A stretch of 64,000 nucleotides of DNA from Peribacillus muralis (GTDB taxonomy: Bacteria > Bacillota > Bacilli > Bacillales > DSM-1321): assembly GCF_001645685.2 (NCBI RefSeq), contig NZ_CP017080.1, positions 3,897,051-3,961,050 of the forward strand, given 5' to 3'. Position 1 is the stretch's first letter. Each line of letters opens with the position of its first letter. The position numbers and the translations under genes were made by a program. Below the pieces are notes generated by a model. That model did not search any database. It was not told the origin of the DNA and was given only the letters and a program-made list of their open reading frames with translations. This document shows, piece after piece, positions 33,688 to 44,591 of this stretch.

Positions 33688-33772
33688 AGCCAAATATAAT
33701 CCCGCAGGAACACCTTCAATAATGGTTGTTAATTGAGCGCCATGTGATTCTCATACACCTGTCTATTGTATT
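33688..33772 (-). pseudogene. Scrap of chorismate synthase N-terminus
   Basis: Directly after the DAHP synthase stop the minus strand reads ESHGAQLTTIIEGVPAGLYLADL, closely matching the near-invariant start of chorismate synthase (GESHGxxLTTIIEGVPAGL), with stop codons just before and after. Only about 25 codons remain. It indicates that an aroF(C)-type gene once followed the DAHP synthase in the island. Confidence 0.75.
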
Positions 33773-34870
33773 TTAGGAATTTACTGGTTCTAATACTGCT
33801 TTGTTCGAAAAAGTTTCTATAGCATCCATGAAATGATTAAATTCATCGAAATTCATTTGTTGTTTTGAATCTGATAACGCTATGGCAGGATTAGGATGGA
33901 CTTCTGCCATTATTCCATCTGCGCCAATAGCTAATGCTGCCTTAGCTGTTGGGATTAATAAGTCTTTTCTACCTGTGGAATGAGTTACATCTACTACTAC
34001 GGGTAGGTGAGTCTCTTGTTTTAAAATAGGGACTGCTGAAATATCTAAAGTATTTCTAGTTGCAGTTTCATAAGTTCGAATACCTCTTTCACAAAGGATT
34101 ACATTTGTATTTCCCTCTGCAAGAATGTATTCAGCAGCCAATTTAAACTCCTCAATAGTTGCGGACAATCCCCGTTTAAGAAGTACAGGTGTATTTGTTT
34201 GACCAACAGCTTTTAAAAGTGAAAAATTTTGCATATTTCTTGCTCCTACTTGGATTACATCAATATACTCTAAAGCTTCTTCCAGCTGATCTGTACTCAT
34301 TATTTCAGTAATAACTCCCATATCATATTCTTTAGAAACAGATGATAAAATTTTCAAACCATCTATTCCTAAACCTTGAAAATCATAAGGAGATGTTCGA
34401 GGTTTAAAAGCTCCACCTCTTAGGAGATTCAAGCCTCTTTTAGACATTTCAGCAGCTACTTTCTGTACTTGTTCAAAACTTTCTACAGCACATGGACCGA
34501 TTATAAAGCGAGGAATTCCATCTCCGATGTTTTGACCATTAACATTTACAATTGTATCTTCAGATTTATAGTCTCTAGAAAATAAAAAAGGTTTATTTTC
34601 TTTTAATTCTGAATTATACTGCAAAAACTTGCTAGCGGCGAATATCTCTTTAAATATCCGTTTTAGTGATTCAATATTGTAGGGTCCAGGATTGTTATTA
34701 TCTATTTTGGATAGCAATTCTAGTTCTCTTGAAGGGTCAAAAATATTTACATTTAATTCTTTTTTTGTCAAACCAATTTTTTTAACTAACTCACCTCTTT
34801 TACTAAGAAGGCTTAAAATTTCATTGTCTAACTGCTCTACATCAATTCTTAAATTATTCAGAGTTTCCAT
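33773..34870 (-). CDS. Bifunctional chorismate mutase / DAHP synthase in the bacilysin island
   Basis: 365 residues (start 34870 set by AGGAG 9 nt upstream). Residues 1-90 are an AroQ-type chorismate mutase ([32 protein letters not shown]). Residues about 110-365 are a DAHP synthase of the AroA(G) type ([56 protein letters not shown]). It condenses PEP and erythrose-4-P and also turns chorismate into prephenate, the substrate of BacA. Codon use is as AT-rich as the bac genes. In Bacillus the housekeeping enzyme is feedback-inhibited through the mutase domain; a pathway copy could bypass that. Confidence 0.9.
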   Translation of the reverse strand: METLNNLRIDVEQLDNEILSLLSKRGELVKKIGLTKKELNVNIFDPSRELELLSKIDNNNPGPYNIESLKRIFKEIFAASKFLQYNSELKENKPFLFSRDYKSEDTIVNVNGQNIGDGIPRFIIGPCAVESFEQVQKVAAEMSKRGLNLLRGGAFKPRTSPYDFQGLGIDGLKILSSVSKEYDMGVITEIMSTDQLEEALEYIDVIQVGARNMQNFSLLKAVGQTNTPVLLKRGLSATIEEFKLAAEYILAEGNTNVILCERGIRTYETATRNTLDISAVPILKQETHLPVVVDVTHSTGRKDLLIPTAKAALAIGADGIMAEVHPNPAIALSDSKQQMNFDEFNHFMDAIETFSNKAVLEPVNS

Positions 34871-35004
34871 TTTATTCATCTCCTGTAAAAAAATATGTAT
34901 TCATGTATTGAGATATTTTCACAGATTGTACAGTTGTATGTCAATTTAATTTTCCTTTTATTACAAAAATAATAATAATTTACAAAATTTTATAAAAACA
35001 TATA

Positions 35005-35034
35005 TTGACAATGTTTAACAAAACCTTTTATTAT
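35005..35034 (+). promoter_or_regulatory. Candidate promoter of the bacABCDEF operon
   Basis: TTGACA (35005-35010) and TATTAT (35029-35034) with an 18-bp spacer, 90 bp upstream of bacA. The 253-bp divergent region also serves the DAHP synthase. Regulator sites were not identified. Confidence 0.6.
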
Positions 35035-35123
35035 TCTTAAGTAATGTAAATTATTCCAAATATTACGGCCGTGAATTTTGTGAAAATTTTTATTTTACAA
35101 AAAAAATAAAATGGTGATGCCAA

Positions 35124-36424
<1,301 letters not shown>

Positions 36425-36438
36425 TTGACTGCATGTAA

Positions 36439-37218
<780 letters not shown>

Positions 37219-37235
37219 AGAGGGATGTGTTTATA

Positions 37236-38657
37236 ATGGAAAGAAAAACAGTACTAGTAATTGCAGATTTAGGAGGGTGCCCTCCTCACGCGTTCTACAA
37301 GAGCGTTGCCGAAAGTTACAACATAGTGAGCTATATCCCTCGACCTTTTGCCATAACAAACGGGCATGCAAACTTTATTGAAAAGTATTCAGTGGCTGTA
37401 GTAAAAGATGTGGATTATTTGAAGAAAATATCTGATTTTGAACATCCAGATTCCATTTATTGGGCTCAAGAAGAGTATGGTAAATCAGAAGAAGCCGTTG
37501 TAAATGATATCATTAAAGTTGCTACTATGTTTAATGTTGAAGCAATTACTACTAATAATGAATTATTTATTTCTCCTATGGCAAAGGCATGCGAAAAATT
37601 AGGATTAAGAGGAGCTGGAGTAGAAGCAGCTCAAAAAGCTAGAGATAAAAATTTAATGAGAGAATCCTTCAATAATTCTGGAGTCAAAGCTATTAAAAGT
37701 AAAAGAGTAAAAACATTAAAAGACTTTAAAGAAGCCCTAGAATATGTTGGAGTACCTCTAGTACTCAAACCTACATACTTAGCTAGTTCAATTGGTGTTA
37801 CCTTTATTTATAATGAGCAAGATGCTGAAAAAATCTTCCTAGATGCTCAAGAATATTTAGATAGTATTGGTGTACCTAAAGCCGTTACTTTTGAGGCTCC
37901 ATTTATAGTAGAAGAGTTTTTACAAGGTGAATATGAAGATTGGTATACAGAACTTGGTTATTCAGATTACGTGAGTGTTGAAGGGATGATGATAGGAGCG
38001 AAATATTATCCTTTAGCTATTCATGATAAAACTCCTCAAATAGGTTTCACAGAAACTGCCCATATCACATCTACTATATTAGATGTGGATGCTAGAAATA
38101 AAATCCTAGATGCTGTAAAAAAAGCAAATGAAGGATTAGGCTTAGAGCATTGTGCTACTCATACTGAAGTTAAACTAATGAAAAATAGAGAAGTAGGAAT
38201 TATTGAAACTGCAGCCCGATTTGCTGGGTGGAACATGATTCCAAATATAAAAAAATCTTTCAATGTAGATGCTGCTAAAGTGTTAGTGGACATTCTATGT
38301 GAAGGGTATTCAGAAGATCTGCCTAAGGAATTATTAACTGATCCATATAATTATGTGGCGGACTTCCATTTATATCCTCATGATTTTAAAATAAATGGGC
38401 AATTATTAGAAAATGTGTCTAACATTATTTTTGATAGTATTGTAATTCCCGAAAATATCTTAGTAGGAGATACAAAAATCAATTCTTTTAACACTGTTGA
38501 TAAGGGCAGCCAACTTGATTTAACACTTTTTGAAGCATTTAATGGTTTAGCTTATCTAGAATTACAGGGAACAAGTTCCCAGGATATAGTCAAATCTATT
38601 CAAGAGATAAAGAAATACGCTAAATTATATTTACAAGGGGTACCTATTACAACATGA
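37236..38657 (+). CDS. bacD: L-alanine--L-anticapsin ligase BacD
   Basis: 473 residues (B. subtilis 472). The opening MERKTVLVIADLGGCPPHAFYKS and later ITTNNELFISPMAKACEKLGLRGAGV, LVLKPTYLASSIGVT, EAPFIVEEFLQGEYEDWY and GIIETAARFAGWNMIPN match BacD, the ATP-grasp ligase that joins L-Ala to anticapsin to make the dipeptide bacilysin. Start ATG 37236 matches the known protein start and GAGAGGG; a GTG 9 bp earlier is too close to it. Stop overlaps bacE start by 4 nt. Confidence 0.95.
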   Translation: MERKTVLVIADLGGCPPHAFYKSVAESYNIVSYIPRPFAITNGHANFIEKYSVAVVKDVDYLKKISDFEHPDSIYWAQEEYGKSEEAVVNDIIKVATMFNVEAITTNNELFISPMAKACEKLGLRGAGVEAAQKARDKNLMRESFNNSGVKAIKSKRVKTLKDFKEALEYVGVPLVLKPTYLASSIGVTFIYNEQDAEKIFLDAQEYLDSIGVPKAVTFEAPFIVEEFLQGEYEDWYTELGYSDYVSVEGMMIGAKYYPLAIHDKTPQIGFTETAHITSTILDVDARNKILDAVKKANEGLGLEHCATHTEVKLMKNREVGIIETAARFAGWNMIPNIKKSFNVDAAKVLVDILCEGYSEDLPKELLTDPYNYVADFHLYPHDFKINGQLLENVSNIIFDSIVIPENILVGDTKINSFNTVDKGSQLDLTLFEAFNGLAYLELQGTSSQDIVKSIQEIKKYAKLYLQGVPITT

Positions 38658-39826
38658 ATAACCTTAGTCAAAACTCCAAGTTATTATTAGTCGGGCAAGC
38701 TTTGTCATTTATGGGGGACTATTGTGTCTTACCTGCGCTTTTAATTTTATCTACCTATTATGAAGATTATTGGGTGACTTCTGGCGTTATTGTCGTCAGA
38801 AGTATCCCTATGATATTTCAACCTTTCTTAGGAGTATTAGTTGATAGATTTAATCGAGTAAAGATTATGCTATGGACAGATATTATAAGAGGACTCATAT
38901 TTTTAGGGATTGTATTCTTACCCAAGGGAGAGTATGCATGGATTTTCTTAATACTTTTACTATTATCTTATGGTAGTGGTGTATTTTTTAATCCAGCAAG
39001 ATTAGCTGTAATGTCTTCGCTTGGAGATGATATTAAACATATTAATACATTGTTTGCTAAAGCTACCACATTATTCATTATTGTAGGTGCGCTTTTTGGA
39101 GCTATTTTCTTATTTTTCGGTTCTGTTAAAATGGCCGTTGCTTTTAATGTTATAACTTATTTTATCTCGGCTATATTTATAAGTAAAATGAATGTTCAAC
39201 CTGCAGTAGAGTTAAATAAAAGTCTTAAGAACGTTAAAATCTCTTTCAAACTAGGCATTAAAGAAATTCTTCACAATCCATTTTTACTTAATGCAGTATT
39301 TACAATGATGACCATGGCTCTTTTATGGGGAGTTATTTACAGTTATTTTCCTTTAGTAAGTAAATATATTGGTGATGGAGAAATTGGGAATTTTATACTT
39401 ACAGTTTCCATAGGATTAGGTGGTTTTGTAGGTGCTCATCTAGTAAACAAATGGGGATTTAATACTAACAAGGGCTTAGCTTATTTTGTTGTATTAAGTG
39501 TTATATCGATATCTTTATTTACATTTTCAACCAATTTTATATTAGCGTTTATAGCAGCAATCGGTTTTTTTGTAGCGATGGAGTATGGAGAAGTATTATC
39601 TAAAGTGAAAGTTCAAGAAAATTCCAGCAATGATATTCAAGGTCGGATTTTTGCGGTATCGGAAGCTTTAATTGGATTGTTTATATCTGTTGGTTCAATT
39701 TTAATTAACTTCGCTAATACTTTTACTATCATGATTTTAATAACAATAACTTTATTAGGGCTTTTTATACACACTAATATCGTTAATAAAATTCACTTGC
39801 AAAAATCTAAAAATGTTGAGCTTTAA
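38654..39826 (+). CDS. bacE: Bacilysin exporter BacE (MFS)
   Basis: 390 residues, about 12 hydrophobic segments, similar length to B. subtilis BacE (394). GQALSFMGDYCVLPALLIL and FNPARLAVMSSL are typical of the MFS subfamily of macrolide/bacilysin exporters. It gives self-protection by pumping the dipeptide out. Translationally coupled to bacD (ATGA overlap). Confidence 0.9.
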   Translation: MNNLSQNSKLLLVGQALSFMGDYCVLPALLILSTYYEDYWVTSGVIVVRSIPMIFQPFLGVLVDRFNRVKIMLWTDIIRGLIFLGIVFLPKGEYAWIFLILLLLSYGSGVFFNPARLAVMSSLGDDIKHINTLFAKATTLFIIVGALFGAIFLFFGSVKMAVAFNVITYFISAIFISKMNVQPAVELNKSLKNVKISFKLGIKEILHNPFLLNAVFTMMTMALLWGVIYSYFPLVSKYIGDGEIGNFILTVSIGLGGFVGAHLVNKWGFNTNKGLAYFVVLSVISISLFTFSTNFILAFIAAIGFFVAMEYGEVLSKVKVQENSSNDIQGRIFAVSEALIGLFISVGSILINFANTFTIMILITITLLGLFIHTNIVNKIHLQKSKNVEL

Positions 39827-39843
39827 CTTAGGAGAGGTAATTT

Positions 39844-41052
39844 ATGATTGAAATATCACCATCAAAAACAGTAAGTTCATTGCCAGATCAGGAGTTTTCA
39901 GTGATTATTAATAAAGTAAATGAACTTACTAATAAGGGGATAGATGTAATAAATGTAGGTCAAGGTAATCCAGACCTACCAACTCCTCCTCATATCGTTA
40001 ACTCTTTAATAGAAGCTGCTAATAAATCGGGATTCCATAAGTATTCACCATTTAGAGGTCATAAGTTTCTCAAAGAAGCAATCAGTAAATTTTATAAACG
40101 CGAATATGATGTAGAAATTGATCCTGATAAAGAAGTAGTTATATTTAACGGGGGTAAAGCTGCTTTATATGCTGTGAGTCAATCTCTACTAAATCCTGAA
40201 GATGTTGCCTTAATTCCTGATCCGGGCTATCCAGAATACCTTTCCGGCATAATGATGGCGAGAGCACATCCTTATTATTTTAAAGTTACACCAACTAATA
40301 ACTATCTTCCTGTTTATAACGATATTGATCAAGAAGTTCTGGAACAAGCAAAGTTACTTTACTTAAATTATCCTAATAATCCTACTGGCGCAACAGCAAA
40401 TAGAGAATTTTTCAATGAGACAGTAAAGACCGCAGAGAAAAATAATATATGTGTAGTTCATGATTTTGCATACGCAGGGTTTGGATTTGACGAGCAAAAA
40501 CCAATTAGCTTTCTGTCATCACCTGGTGCTAAAGGTGTAGGCATAGAAATTTATACACTTTCTAAGACCTATAATATGGCCGGATGGCGAGTAGCTTTTG
40601 CTGTTGGTAATGAGAAAGTTATACAAGCAATTAATACTTTTCAAGATCATATATTTGTTAGTCTTTTTGGCGCTGTACAACAAGCAGCCGCTACGGCTCT
40701 AGAGAGTGATCAAAGCTGTGTTAAAGACTTGAACAGTGTCTATGAGTCTAGAGCTGAACATTTTATTCAAGCTTGTCAGAGAGAATTGGATTGGAAAATT
40801 CAAAAACCCCAAGGAACATTTTATGTTTGGGCTAAAATCCCTAATGGTTTTGATTCTTTTACTTTTACTGAACTATTACTAAATGAGGCTCATATTGCTG
40901 TGACGCCTGGTGAAGTATTTGGGGTAAATGCTAAAGATTATATTAGACTTTCAATGGTAACTAGCACAGAAAGACTGGATGAATTAGTAAAAAGGATTAA
41001 ATCATTAAATATTAACTTTTCATCTATAGAAAAGGTGCCAGAAACAATATAA
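39844..41052 (+). CDS. bacF: Aminotransferase BacF
   Basis: 402 residues, class I/II PLP aminotransferase. INVGQGNPDLPTPPHIV, YLNYPNNPTGA, HDFAYAGFGFD and the PLP-lysine motif YTLSKTYNMAGWRVAF are intact. BacF transaminates tetrahydro-hydroxyphenylpyruvate to tetrahydrotyrosine with phenylalanine as donor. SD AGGAGAGG, 17 bp after bacE. Last gene of the operon; its stop lies inside the terminator stem. Confidence 0.93.
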   Translation: MIEISPSKTVSSLPDQEFSVIINKVNELTNKGIDVINVGQGNPDLPTPPHIVNSLIEAANKSGFHKYSPFRGHKFLKEAISKFYKREYDVEIDPDKEVVIFNGGKAALYAVSQSLLNPEDVALIPDPGYPEYLSGIMMARAHPYYFKVTPTNNYLPVYNDIDQEVLEQAKLLYLNYPNNPTGATANREFFNETVKTAEKNNICVVHDFAYAGFGFDEQKPISFLSSPGAKGVGIEIYTLSKTYNMAGWRVAFAVGNEKVIQAINTFQDHIFVSLFGAVQQAAATALESDQSCVKDLNSVYESRAEHFIQACQRELDWKIQKPQGTFYVWAKIPNGFDSFTFTELLLNEAHIAVTPGEVFGVNAKDYIRLSMVTSTERLDELVKRIKSLNINFSSIEKVPETI

Positions 41053-41074
41053 TGTTGTTTTTGGCGCCTTTTCT
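41030..41074 (+). terminator. Terminator overlapping the bacF stop codon
   Basis: Stem AAAAGGTGCCAGAAACAA / TTGTTTTTGGCGCCTTTT with a short loop containing the region of the bacF stop. Confidence 0.8.
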
Positions 41075-41111
41075 GCTTGAAGAATAGAATCTTTGCACAT
41101 ACTCCTTTATA

Positions 41112-41560
41112 TTAATAAGTGTCATTTGCTTCTTCTGTTATATTATTTATTTCAAGAAAATTAGCTTTAGTTTCAACACTTGATAAAACTATATTCGTAG
41201 CAGTTATTGCAAAAGTACTTATAGAATTAATAAATGTTTCAATCTTATACGTAGCTTAACTAAGTAACATGATTTCCCCATGATTCTATGACAATATTCA
41301 GCATAAATATAACTTTCGATAAATTTTTTAAACCTTTCGTATTCTCCATTTCTTAATGAAACTTCTACGAAGCATTCTATATCGCATCCTAATTTTTCAT
41401 AATCTACTTTTACTGAATATTTTTGTATTATTCCTTCGCTCTCCATTCGCTTAACCCTTTCTGCAACTGAAGGAGCAAATAATTGAACTCTTTTTGCTAA
41501 CTCCCTAATAGAGACTCTAGAATCTTCTAATAATACTTGTAAATTTTTTTGATCTACCAT
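41112..41560 (-). pseudogene. Lrp/AsnC-family regulator with a one-base frameshift
   Basis: From ATG 41560 the frame gives an AsnC-type helix-turn-helix (LLEDSRVSIRELAKRVQLFAPSVAERVKRMESEGII) and the first part of the RAM effector domain (CDIECFVEVSLRNGEYERFKKFI), then stops early at 41219 (113 residues). One base earlier near 41260 sense resumes as YKIETFINSISTFAITATNIVLSSVETKANF to 41112, the expected end of an approximately 150-residue Lrp protein. A missing G after GTTAAG explains it. It lies convergent to bacF and may have been the cluster regulator. Confidence 0.78.
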
Positions 41561-41696
41561 GTCTATCTTGTTTTTATATGAACACTACTAGGTAAGTTGT
41601 AAATATATTATATAGGAATTATATGGAATAGTACCAGAGTTGCTTAAAAAGCATTGAAAACAGGCAGGTAAGGACAGGGCTAAAGGTTATAATTTT

Positions 41697-41825
41697 ATGC
41701 TTAGAAAAGACATAGAGAAAAATATTACCTTGATGTTAGAGTTAGGTTGGAATAGCGACAATACAAAAATGAAAGCAACTGGCTTTAATGTAACAACAGG
41801 AGAATATATTCCCCCGCAGGATTGA
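41697..41825 (+). CDS. Doubtful 42-residue frame
   Basis: MLRKDIEKNITLMLELGWNSDNTKMKATGFNVTTGEYIPPQD. No good ribosome site (AAAGG 12 nt away). It reads like the C-terminal part of a larger protein rather than a complete gene. Not recognised. Confidence 0.25.
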   Translation: MLRKDIEKNITLMLELGWNSDNTKMKATGFNVTTGEYIPPQD

Positions 41826-42369
41826 ACTTGTTTTCCTAGTCACCTTAAACGGGTCCCTTAATTTAACAAGCAGCGCATAAAAAAGGTTCTTCGATAAGAA
41901 GACCCTTTCTTCACTCTTTCTACAACAAACTTTACGTACCTATATTTTAATACTCGTAATCATTATTAGAACAATTACAACAATCCATACACTTGAGACA
42001 TATCTCATACTTATTTTTGGAATCATCGCAAACGAAATACCATGATTCATCCATATTTCTATATCATCATGAAGGGTTTGGGTTTTTGTATTCGCTCCTA
42101 GCGAATATGTTTTTTCGTTGCGAAGCAACCGCACACAAACGAAGTTTACATGCGGCGGACCCATTTCTTATCGACCGTGCCGACTTCGATGTGCACATCG
42201 GATTCCGGATATTCTTGTTCCGGTACGCCATCCCACCTTTGACGTGAATCCCGATGTGTTTCGCATCCGCGTATTTATTGATGTAACGGGACAGCGGGGA
42301 AATAACCCCCGCAGGATGTTTGTGACTTATTGGCAGAACAGCGTTTCGATGTCATTTGTCCGAATTGAT
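41826..42369. other. Decayed, unassigned sequence
   Basis: No intact gene. Minus-strand fragments such as GVPEQEYPESDVHIEVGTVDKKWVRRM (about 42145-42225) and HPAGVISPLSRYINKYADAKHIGIHV in another frame (about 42250-42330) look like former coding sequence but were not identified. A hairpin AAGGGTCTTC / GAAGAACCTT with a T-run on the minus strand lies at 41886-41912. Confidence 0.4.
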
Positions 42370-42371
42370 TG

Positions 42372-42659
42372 GAACGAAAGCTAGTTTTTGATTATTCCAA
42401 GAGGAAGCTTATCGGCTATTGAGAATGTTTACGAATAAGTTTTCAGCAACGGGTACAGGTGCGATTGTGGCTTGGATGTGCAGTGAGGAAGAATGTGTCG
42501 ATGGAATCGCTGGATTTTACGGTTCTCCTATCAGGAATTATAGCGAATTGGTGCCACAGTACCCTGTACTGCTATTCTTTGCCCTCCAACTATGATGCCG
42601 AATCAGCCGATAAGGCAAGTAGCATCATGAATGATTTTTTGCGGAGCATGAAGTGTTAA
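42372..42659 (+). pseudogene. Dienelactone hydrolase-like fragment
   Basis: One frame reads FQEEAYRLLRMFTNKFSATGTGAIVAWMCSEEECVDGIAGFYGSPIRNYSELVPQYPVLLFFA, then a stop; in another frame LPSNYDAESADKASSIMNDFLRSMKC continues to 42659. GFYGS.IR.Y.e..P..PVLL is the C-terminal block of dienelactone hydrolase-like alpha/beta hydrolases, and GTGA marks a degraded nucleophile elbow. The N-terminal half is missing. Confidence 0.5.
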
Positions 42660-42847
42660 CGTTTTGCATGAATCCAGTTGATCGAACCCGAATCACTGTG
42701 GGGATGACAGTCCGATTGCAATCGTTTGTATTCCATTTCCAATTCATGTAAGGGTAGCTTCAAAAGCTGCTCTTCACTCCTATAAAGATGATGGATCCTA
42801 AGTTTATAAATCAATTCCCATTGTCTTTCCTCCGTATCCCTCTTCAT
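42656..42847 (-). CDS. FbpA-like small protein 1
   Basis: 63 residues: ERQWELIYKLRIHHLYRSEEQLLKLPLHELEMEYKRLQSD. Same helix-turn-helix-like pattern (LI.KL...Y...Q L..L.L.ELE.EYK.L) as Fur-regulated basic protein FbpA, although less basic. SD AGGAG lies 8 nt from the ATG. A paralogue lies 32 bp upstream. FbpA-type proteins help the FsrA small RNA in iron sparing; no Fur box was seen here. Confidence 0.6.
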   Translation of the reverse strand: MKRDTEERQWELIYKLRIHHLYRSEEQLLKLPLHELEMEYKRLQSDCHPHSDSGSINWIHAKR

Positions 42848-42879
42848 TTCACCAGCTCCTATTCTTTTTTTTGCTCGTT

Positions 42880-43098
42880 TCAGTGGATGGCCCAGTGCTC
42901 AATCATACAGGGGGGATGATCCCCAGTGTCCGCTTCGTGTTGTTTCGTTTTACTTAATTTCACATATTCCTCCTCTAAATCGGTCAAGGTCCATTCAAAT
43001 AGATGGATGTCGTTCTTTTTATAAATCCCCTCGTTAATCAACTTATTGATTAGAAAGTTCCGTTTCGTTTCAACTGCTTTGCGTAATCTCATCCCCAT
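42880..43098 (-). CDS. FbpA-like small protein 2
   Basis: 72 residues: RLRKAVETKRNFLINKLINEGIYKKNDIHLFEWTLTDLEEEYVKL, a close match to the FbpA family pattern (basic N-terminus, LI.KL...iYKK.D.hLye.TL.eLE.EY). The start at 43098 follows GAGGGAGGG. The tail QHEADTGDHPPCMIEHWAIH carries His and Cys residues. Probably co-transcribed with FbpA-like 1. Confidence 0.75.
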   Translation of the reverse strand: MGMRLRKAVETKRNFLINKLINEGIYKKNDIHLFEWTLTDLEEEYVKLSKTKQHEADTGDHPPCMIEHWAIH

Positions 43099-43152
43099 AA
43101 TAAAACCCTCCCTCATTATGAACACCACTGCGTACTCCTCTTGACCTTACAT

Positions 43153-43201
43153 AAAAAAACCGGAGACATCTCTTTATATGAAAGAAAAAGTCTCCGGTTT
43201 T
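43153..43201. terminator. Hairpin between M20 gene and FbpA-like pair
   Basis: Stem AAAACCGGAGAC / GTCTCCGGTTTT around a 22-nt loop; T-runs on both sides, so it can end the methionine operon on the minus strand. Confidence 0.75.
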
Positions 43202-43307
43202 CCGGTCAATTAACCTATAATTCTTATTAGTTTACTTAGTATTATTGTCTCTTATGTTACAAACTCTCTGCTTCATAGTCAACAACTTTTTCTTTTTTTT
43301 CCAAATT

Positions 43308-44513
43308 TCATTCAGCCTTTTGCTTTGCTTCATAAAATGCCATTGTTACCTGGTTCAATAGGTCTTTGTCCGTAATCAATCGATACCCTGTAAGGGCAAG
43401 GGCCTTAGCACCAGTGAGAATCGCTTGCTCCCCTCTTGGGGATTTGGCGCAGTCGCGGAACTCATTCGTATGGGCAATTAGCTCATCCGGGCCAATTTTT
43501 ATATACGGATGGGCTGTCGGGACAACATGGCTTACATTCCCTGCATCCGTTGAGCCAAAGCCGCTCTCTTTTCTAGGAGCCACCGCTTCACCTAAACCAG
43601 TCAGCTCCTCCTTCAGCACCTCATCCAGAACCGGATTAATGATGAAATCGAGCACTTCATTTTGGAACCGTTCAACTTTGACCGTGCTTCCTGTGGCAAG
43701 TGCTGCACCTTTTGCTATATCACGGATTTTTCCGGATACTTCCTGGCATAATTTCCAGGTTGTCGCCCTGATGTAGAACCTGGCGGAAGCATATTCAGGA
43801 ATGATGTTAGGCGCTTCCCCGCCATTGGTGATGATTCCGTGAATCTTGACCTCGGCCGGAAGCTGCTGGCGCAATGCGTTAATGCCATTGAACAACTGGA
43901 TTACCGCATCGAGTGCATTCACGCCTTGTTCCGGTGCAGCCGCAGCATGTGCCGCTTTTCCGTAAAAGTGAAAATCCAGAGGATCGACAGCCAAAAATGG
44001 ACTTGTCACACCCGTTTTTCCGGCCGGATGGATAATGATCGCAGCATCGACCTCATCGAATAGGCCGTGCTTCACAAAGCTGCCTTTTGCACTTCCATTG
44101 GGACCTCCCTCTTCGGCAGGCGTTCCGAACACGATCACCTCGCCGCCTGTTTCCTCCAGCACCTGAGCGAGGGAAATTCCTGCCGCCGCACTCGTCGTAC
44201 CAATGATATTATGGCCGCAGGCATGACCTAACCCCGGCAGTGCATCATATTCTGCCAAAAAGGCAATCGTGGGCCCTTGCTTGGAAGAGGTTTTTTTGGC
44301 AATGAATCCCGTTTCGTGACCAGCTATATCGCGAGTCACTTCAAAGCCTGCCTCTTGAAGCAACGTCGTCAACGTATCCGAAGCGAAGAACTCTTGATTG
44401 CCAATCTCCGGTTTGGCATGGATCGCCTGACTCGTTTCCACATATAAGTCGGAATGATCATCGATGTGATCGGCAATGATTTGCTGAGGCGACTTCACTA
44501 ATTCAATTCCCAT
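43308..44513 (-). CDS. M20-family amidohydrolase (amidase/deacetylase)
   Basis: 401 residues. M20D motifs: AFLAEYDALPGLGHACGHNIIGT with the metal histidine, FGTPAEEGGPNGSAKGSF with the Glu pair, and HPAGKTG; a dimerisation domain lies between (HFYGKAAHAAAAPEQGVNALDAVI). Related enzymes remove N-acyl or p-aminobenzoyl groups from amino acids. It is the last gene behind metNIQ, 78 bp after metQ, so it likely frees methionine or a sulfur amino acid from an imported N-acyl conjugate. SD GGGGAG. Confidence 0.88.
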   Translation of the reverse strand: MGIELVKSPQQIIADHIDDHSDLYVETSQAIHAKPEIGNQEFFASDTLTTLLQEAGFEVTRDIAGHETGFIAKKTSSKQGPTIAFLAEYDALPGLGHACGHNIIGTTSAAAGISLAQVLEETGGEVIVFGTPAEEGGPNGSAKGSFVKHGLFDEVDAAIIIHPAGKTGVTSPFLAVDPLDFHFYGKAAHAAAAPEQGVNALDAVIQLFNGINALRQQLPAEVKIHGIITNGGEAPNIIPEYASARFYIRATTWKLCQEVSGKIRDIAKGAALATGSTVKVERFQNEVLDFIINPVLDEVLKEELTGLGEAVAPRKESGFGSTDAGNVSHVVPTAHPYIKIGPDELIAHTNEFRDCAKSPRGEQAILTGAKALALTGYRLITDKDLLNQVTMAFYEAKQKAE

Positions 44514-44591
44514 TTTGATAACTCCCCTTTTCTGTTGAATGAAAAGGCCGGATAGCTAACTATATTGCATCCGGCTTTCTCGATCTTTGCA

